A DNA stretch of 33,407 bases from Candidatus Omnitrophota bacterium (lineage in GTDB: Bacteria; Omnitrophota; Omnitrophia; Omnitrophales; Aquincolibacteriaceae), in contig JAFGHI010000059.1 of assembly GCA_016930235.1 (NCBI GenBank), forward strand, positions 1 to 33,407, read 5' to 3'. The translations under genes and the position numbers were made by a program. The notes under the pieces were generated by a model. The model ran no database searches. It worked only from the letters and a program-made list of their open reading frames with translations, and was not told the DNA's origin. Below, piece after piece: positions 30,912 through 33,407 of the stretch (positions within the stretch are counted from its first letter, which is position 1; each line of letters begins with the position of its first letter).

Positions 30912-31061
30912 ATGTTATACACAATCGCTATCGTATTGCTGGTTCTATGGGCATTGGGCTTGGTGAGCAGTTACACCCTGGGAGGGTTTATTCATATCCT
31001 GCTCGTTATTGCCGTAGTCATGGTACTGCTCAGAGTCATCCAGGGCCGAAATATTCTATAA
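30912..31061 (+). CDS. Lmo0937/DUF5670-type small membrane protein
   Basis: This 49-residue protein begins MLYTIAIVLLVLWALGLVSS, then YTLGGFIHILLVIAVVMVLL and a short basic tail RVIQGRNIL. The two helices with the YTLGGFIHILL motif are the signature of the lmo0937/DUF5670 family of tiny membrane proteins, often found among general-stress genes; function unknown. GGAGGA lies seven bases before ATG 30912. It is the first gene behind operator K. Confidence 0.9.
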   Translation: MLYTIAIVLLVLWALGLVSSYTLGGFIHILLVIAVVMVLLRVIQGRNIL

Positions 31062-31087
31062 CGGATAGGGAAACCGGGGGAGGTTCT

Positions 31088-31309
31088 ATGAGGCAAAATA
31101 CAACGATTACGGTTTTACTGATAGCACTCGGCATCGTCGCCTTTATCTACCAGGGCATCACATATAAAACCCGGGAAAAGGCGGTAGATCTGGGTTCTCT
31201 GCAAGTAACCACTGAAAAAACCAAAAATATCCCGATTCCTCCGATTGTTGGAGTGATCGCGGTGATCGGTGGAGCTGCATTTCTGCTCAGGAGCACCAAA
31301 AAGGTTTGA
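31088..31309 (+). CDS. DUF3185-like small membrane protein
   Basis: This 73-residue protein has two membrane helices (about 5-22 and 50-66) around a soluble loop YKTREKAVDLGSLQVTTEKT and a short basic C-terminus. The arrangement GIVAFIYQGITYKTREK...IPIPPIVGVIAVIGG matches DUF3185-like proteins, which have no known activity. GGGAGG precedes ATG 31088 by four bases. It lies 26 nt after the DUF5670-type gene in the same operon. Confidence 0.85.
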   Translation: MRQNTTITVLLIALGIVAFIYQGITYKTREKAVDLGSLQVTTEKTKNIPIPPIVGVIAVIGGAAFLLRSTKKV

Positions 31310-31337
31310 TTTAATACTCCTGTCTTTAATATATACT

Positions 31338-31898
31338 ATGGAACGCATTTTTCAGTCTCTCGGTTTTAATCTGGATGAAGACGCAATTCGCGATTGTCTT
31401 TCAAGGCCAAAAGATGCCTTAAATTTAATGAATAACTGGCTCCAGCCTCATCTCAACGCGGCGATCATGTATTTCTTCCTAAACGATTTAAAAAACGCTT
31501 GGCATCATGCTGATGAGGCTAAGTCTTACGGAAAGGATATTGGAGCGGCATGGATTTCGGGAGCTTTTTTGAAGCTGTATGAGGAAAACTATGATGCAGC
31601 TATTGCCGAATACCAGGAAGCACTCAAACGGAAGATCGATCAAAGACTTTTGGTGGACGTCACCTGGTTCATTTCACATTATTTCGACGCGAATCCAACG
31701 AGAATACAATTCCAATTCGCGATTGGGCTTCTCACTCATTACTCTGGAAATGCGGCTGTCTCAAGAGCCGAATTTGAGCGTTTTGTAGCCGCGAGCCAGG
31801 TAAAAACAGAGTATGATCGCTTACGTGATGAAGCTGCGAAATTCTTGGGTGGCAATCCATGGCCGGTCCCATTCGCTATTTCCAAGGTGGAAGCGTGA
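31338..31898 (+). CDS. TPR-like helical protein of unknown function
   Basis: This 186-residue soluble protein is helical throughout, with at least one tetratricopeptide-like unit near residues 72-98 (AAWISGAFLKLYEENYDAAIAEYQEALKRK) and helical pairs before and after it. TPR proteins serve as scaffolds. I recognise no named family. The start at ATG 31338 follows the DUF3185-like gene by 28 nt; no strong Shine-Dalgarno is present, and an in-frame start at 31269 would overlap the previous gene. It is probably the third gene of the operator K operon. Confidence 0.75.
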   Translation: MERIFQSLGFNLDEDAIRDCLSRPKDALNLMNNWLQPHLNAAIMYFFLNDLKNAWHHADEAKSYGKDIGAAWISGAFLKLYEENYDAAIAEYQEALKRKIDQRLLVDVTWFISHYFDANPTRIQFQFAIGLLTHYSGNAAVSRAEFERFVAASQVKTEYDRLRDEAAKFLGGNPWPVPFAISKVEA

Positions 31899-32054
31899 CA
31901 TATTTTCTAACTTCAAAAATAGAAAAGGGTTATGGTATAACAGATGGGAATTTCTAATCAAGAAAAGCAAACAAAACGTAATCTGTATGAGATGGGTTAT
32001 AAATACCTGGTCGATAATTTTCATAAATTTTCGTAAATTACCAGCCGCCGTCCC

Positions 32055-32203
32055 GTGGGGACACATTAGCTCACAACAAATCGACAAACAAAAAAGAGCC
32101 TGCGACCACAAGGTGGCTCGGGCTTTTTTATATGGCGCAGCCCAGTACGCAGCGTCATCAACTGCGACTGGCAGCACTCATGCTATTGCGTGAGTGTCCC
32201 CAC
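32055..32203. repeat. Ten-base inverted repeat flanking a structured segment
   Basis: GTGGGGACAC at 32055-32064 is the exact reverse complement of GTGTCCCCAC at 32194-32203. Between them lie the terminator-like hairpin at 32090-32129 and, next to the right copy, CACTCA...TGAGTG (about 32175-32196). It could bound a small mobile or RNA element; nothing proves it. Confidence 0.4.
32090..32129. terminator. Bidirectional intrinsic terminator
   Basis: The segment runs AAAAAAGAGCC, inner ACC-ACAA-GGT, then GGCTC and GGGCTTTTTT. The paired GAGCC/GGCTC and ACC/GGT stem has an A-run on one side and a T-run on the other, so it can end transcription in either direction. It lies about 190 bases after the TPR-like gene. 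Confidence 0.6.
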
Positions 32204-32291
32204 CCCACGTCGCACCTTCGGTGCTCCTGGGGCGATAAAATTCATCGAGGGAATTTCAAACCTGAGGGATTCAAATCTGCTTTAAAGGCAA

Positions 32292-32328
32292 AAAAAATAG
32301 CGAGTGAATTTTTCACTCGCTATTTTTT
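32292..32328. terminator. Perfect 17-bp hairpin, terminator-like
   Basis: The arms 32292-32308 and 32312-32328 are perfectly complementary (AAAAAATAGCGAGTGAA against TTCACTCGCTATTTTTT) with a three-base loop. The A-run and T-run flanks make it a likely intrinsic terminator usable from both strands. Confidence 0.7.
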
Positions 32329-32333
32329 GGCGT

Positions 32334-32449
32334 CCCCAAGCATTTTCGATTTGAACTCTCAGGACACCTTCAACTGGCCCAGATTATACCAATGGCTGAG
32401 GGAGATGGAAACGCTGAAGGAGGCATGCTGTGAACTCGCCGTTCGCTAA
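32334..32449 (+). pseudogene. Coding-like 3' remnant of an unknown gene
   Basis: From about 32346 the frame reads FDLNSQDTFNWPRLYQWLRE, then METLKEACCELAVR and stop, with ordinary codon use. Upstream the frame runs into hairpins and low-quality sequence with no credible start, so it looks like the C-terminal end of a gene left behind by a rearrangement. I cannot name the parent. The stop overlaps the DsrE-like gene end by four bases on the opposite strand. Confidence 0.35.
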
Positions 32450-32766
32450 AACGTAACGACTTTATCGCTTTCCTTCACAATGTCATACATATCCTTCATC
32501 GTAGAAATCGGGCACATTTCAGAGCCTTCCTGTTCTCTCGACTTAATGCAACTTCCGCAAGCGTAAATCGTACCGCCTGCCTGCATGAGCTTCTCAGCCT
32601 GATCGACCGTATTAAACTTTTCTGTGCTGACCTTCTGGTATTCAACGCCTTTACCCATAAAAAAGACCTTAACTTTATCTTTTTGCCCTAAGCAAAAATT
32701 GCTGTACCGCAAAGCATTCCAACATGTCTCCGCATCGTTTGATGAAATAATGACTCCCATTTTCAT
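32446..32766 (-). CDS. DsrE/DsrF-like protein
   Basis: This 106-residue protein has the DsrE-like fold pattern: MKMGVIISSNDAETCWNALRYSNFCLGQKDKVKVFFMG, then GVEY, then a C-terminal cysteine cluster ACGSCIKSREQEGSEMC (C70, C73, C85). DsrE-family proteins relay sulfur or act in small redox reactions; the conserved cysteine suits this. Which partner it serves is unknown, since no dsr or tus gene is in the window. Its start lies 11 nt after the methyltransferase stop, so the two are cotranscribed. Confidence 0.88.
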   Translation of the reverse strand: MKMGVIISSNDAETCWNALRYSNFCLGQKDKVKVFFMGKGVEYQKVSTEKFNTVDQAEKLMQAGGTIYACGSCIKSREQEGSEMCPISTMKDMYDIVKESDKVVTF

Positions 32767-32777
32767 ACTTACCCCCC

Positions 32778-33341
32778 TTATTTGGTTGCAACAATGCCGT
32801 AGTGATAGGGCTTTAAATCATACCTTCGGGCAGAATAAAATCCCGCGATCTCCGCCCATTTGATGCAATCTTCCGGCTTGGGCCGAATACTCATTGAAGG
32901 ACCTCTTGGCGTTGACGCATCATAATTCCAATGAACTATGCCGACCCGGCCATCTTTTTTAAGAATTCTATTCGCCTCACGAAGCAAAACAACGGGCTCC
33001 TCAAGGTGCAAGATATTAAAAAGCATCGCATAATCCATGCTCTCGGTTTTTAGACCAGTTCCCTCTGTCATAAAATCACGCACGACGACTTCCAGATTCT
33101 TAATCCCAACTTTCGCTGCCTCGTTCTTAGTCATCTCAACCATTTCCGGTTCGATATCGAGCGCTAAGAGCTTCCCTGAAATGATCTTGGCGGTTGGAAG
33201 CGTAAAAGTGCCGTAACCACATCCAAATTCAACAGCATCTTGAACACCCTGATTAATTCCAAGTGTTTCTAATATTTTCTCCGGAGAAAAGAACCCTTCC
33301 CACATACCTTTTTCCGGCATGCCGCTGTCTCTGATCTTCAT
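32778..33341 (-). CDS. Class I SAM-dependent methyltransferase
   Basis: This 187-residue Rossmann-fold methyltransferase has motif I VEFGCGYGTF (38-47), motif II acidic residue in LALDIEPEMV, a DYAMLFNILHL stretch for motif IV/V, and REANRILKKDGRVGIVHW, as in Methyltransf_11. The acceptor cannot be read. GGAAAG lies a few bases before ATG 33341. It precedes the DsrE-like gene. No copy of the regulon operator is present between 33342 and the window end. Confidence 0.9.
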   Translation of the reverse strand: MKIRDSGMPEKGMWEGFFSPEKILETLGINQGVQDAVEFGCGYGTFTLPTAKIISGKLLALDIEPEMVEMTKNEAAKVGIKNLEVVVRDFMTEGTGLKTESMDYAMLFNILHLEEPVVLLREANRILKKDGRVGIVHWNYDASTPRGPSMSIRPKPEDCIKWAEIAGFYSARRYDLKPYHYGIVATK

Positions 33342-33407
33342 GATCTTTCCGCCTATATTTCTGAAAAATTAAGTGTCCCACTAAGTTTTGGAGTTCAAAT
33401 AATAGCA

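Noticed and set aside
31821-32177. A 118-codon minus-strand frame and a 126-codon plus-strand frame around 31813-32193
   Set aside because: Both cross the terminator-like hairpin and overlap the end of the TPR-like gene; neither has a ribosome site.
33361-33407. A possible insertion-sequence end at AGTGTCCCACTAAG
   Set aside because: The window ends too soon to see a partner repeat or a transposase.

Overview
The window is a chromosomal segment of an uncultivated Gram-negative bacterium. The evidence for this is the set of lipobox lipoproteins, an OmpA-like peptidoglycan-binding domain, an MlaC/HpnM-like periplasmic lipid carrier with an RND/MMPL lipid exporter, AsmA-like and DoxX proteins, and self-loading acyl-ligase/ACP/PlsC enzymes. 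Style and gene content suggest Candidatus Omnitrophota or a neighbouring PVC-type or deltaproteobacterial lineage. That placement is inference, because there is no rRNA, tRNA or ribosomal protein gene here. I found no transposase, phage gene or CRISPR array.

Layout, left to right. 1-3195: small envelope genes, all on the minus strand (partial gene, DoxX, a small charged protein, SYLF protein, entericidin, SHOCT lipoprotein, AsmA-like protein). 3585-13036: a long minus-strand operon-like run read from right to left as patatin lipoprotein, GtrA/glycosidase fusion, ACP-acyltransferase, GT4 glycosyltransferase, histidine kinase, CheY-like regulator and a kinase fragment. 13514-14740: a plus-strand acyltransferase. 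14743-19523: a minus-strand run of patatin, alpha/beta hydrolase and acyl-ligase/ACP/acyltransferase. 19780-28519: further minus-strand envelope operons (an interrupted gene, DUF3309, MMPL exporter with MlaC-like carrier, a two-phosphoesterase fusion, small unknowns, a collagen-like/OmpA lipoprotein) plus one plus-strand lipoprotein. 29121-30628: a histidine kinase and NarL/LuxR-type response regulator. 30912-31898: small plus-strand membrane proteins and a TPR-like protein. 31899-32445: a structured non-coding stretch. 32446-33341: DsrE-like protein and a methyltransferase.

The main observation is a recurring operator. The inverted repeat ATGGGGT-N4-ACCCCAT (7-4-7, with degenerate versions) occurs 11 times, always between genes. 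Each copy is followed 22-25 nt downstream by a -10-like hexamer, and AG follows the promoter-proximal half-site in 10 of 11 copies. No good -35 box is visible, because its place is taken by the half-site. The sites head nearly every envelope operon in the window, including the kinase/NarL-type regulator operon itself. A divergent second site there faces the small membrane genes. I infer an autoregulated two-component envelope or lipid-remodelling regulon: deacylation (patatins), reacylation (self-loading acyltransferases), lipid transport (MlaC-like and MMPL), phosphoesterase and glycosyl functions, and small stress-type membrane peptides and lipoproteins. The sequence supports the shared promoter architecture directly. 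The identity of the binding regulator is inferred from the autoregulatory position and the HTH family.
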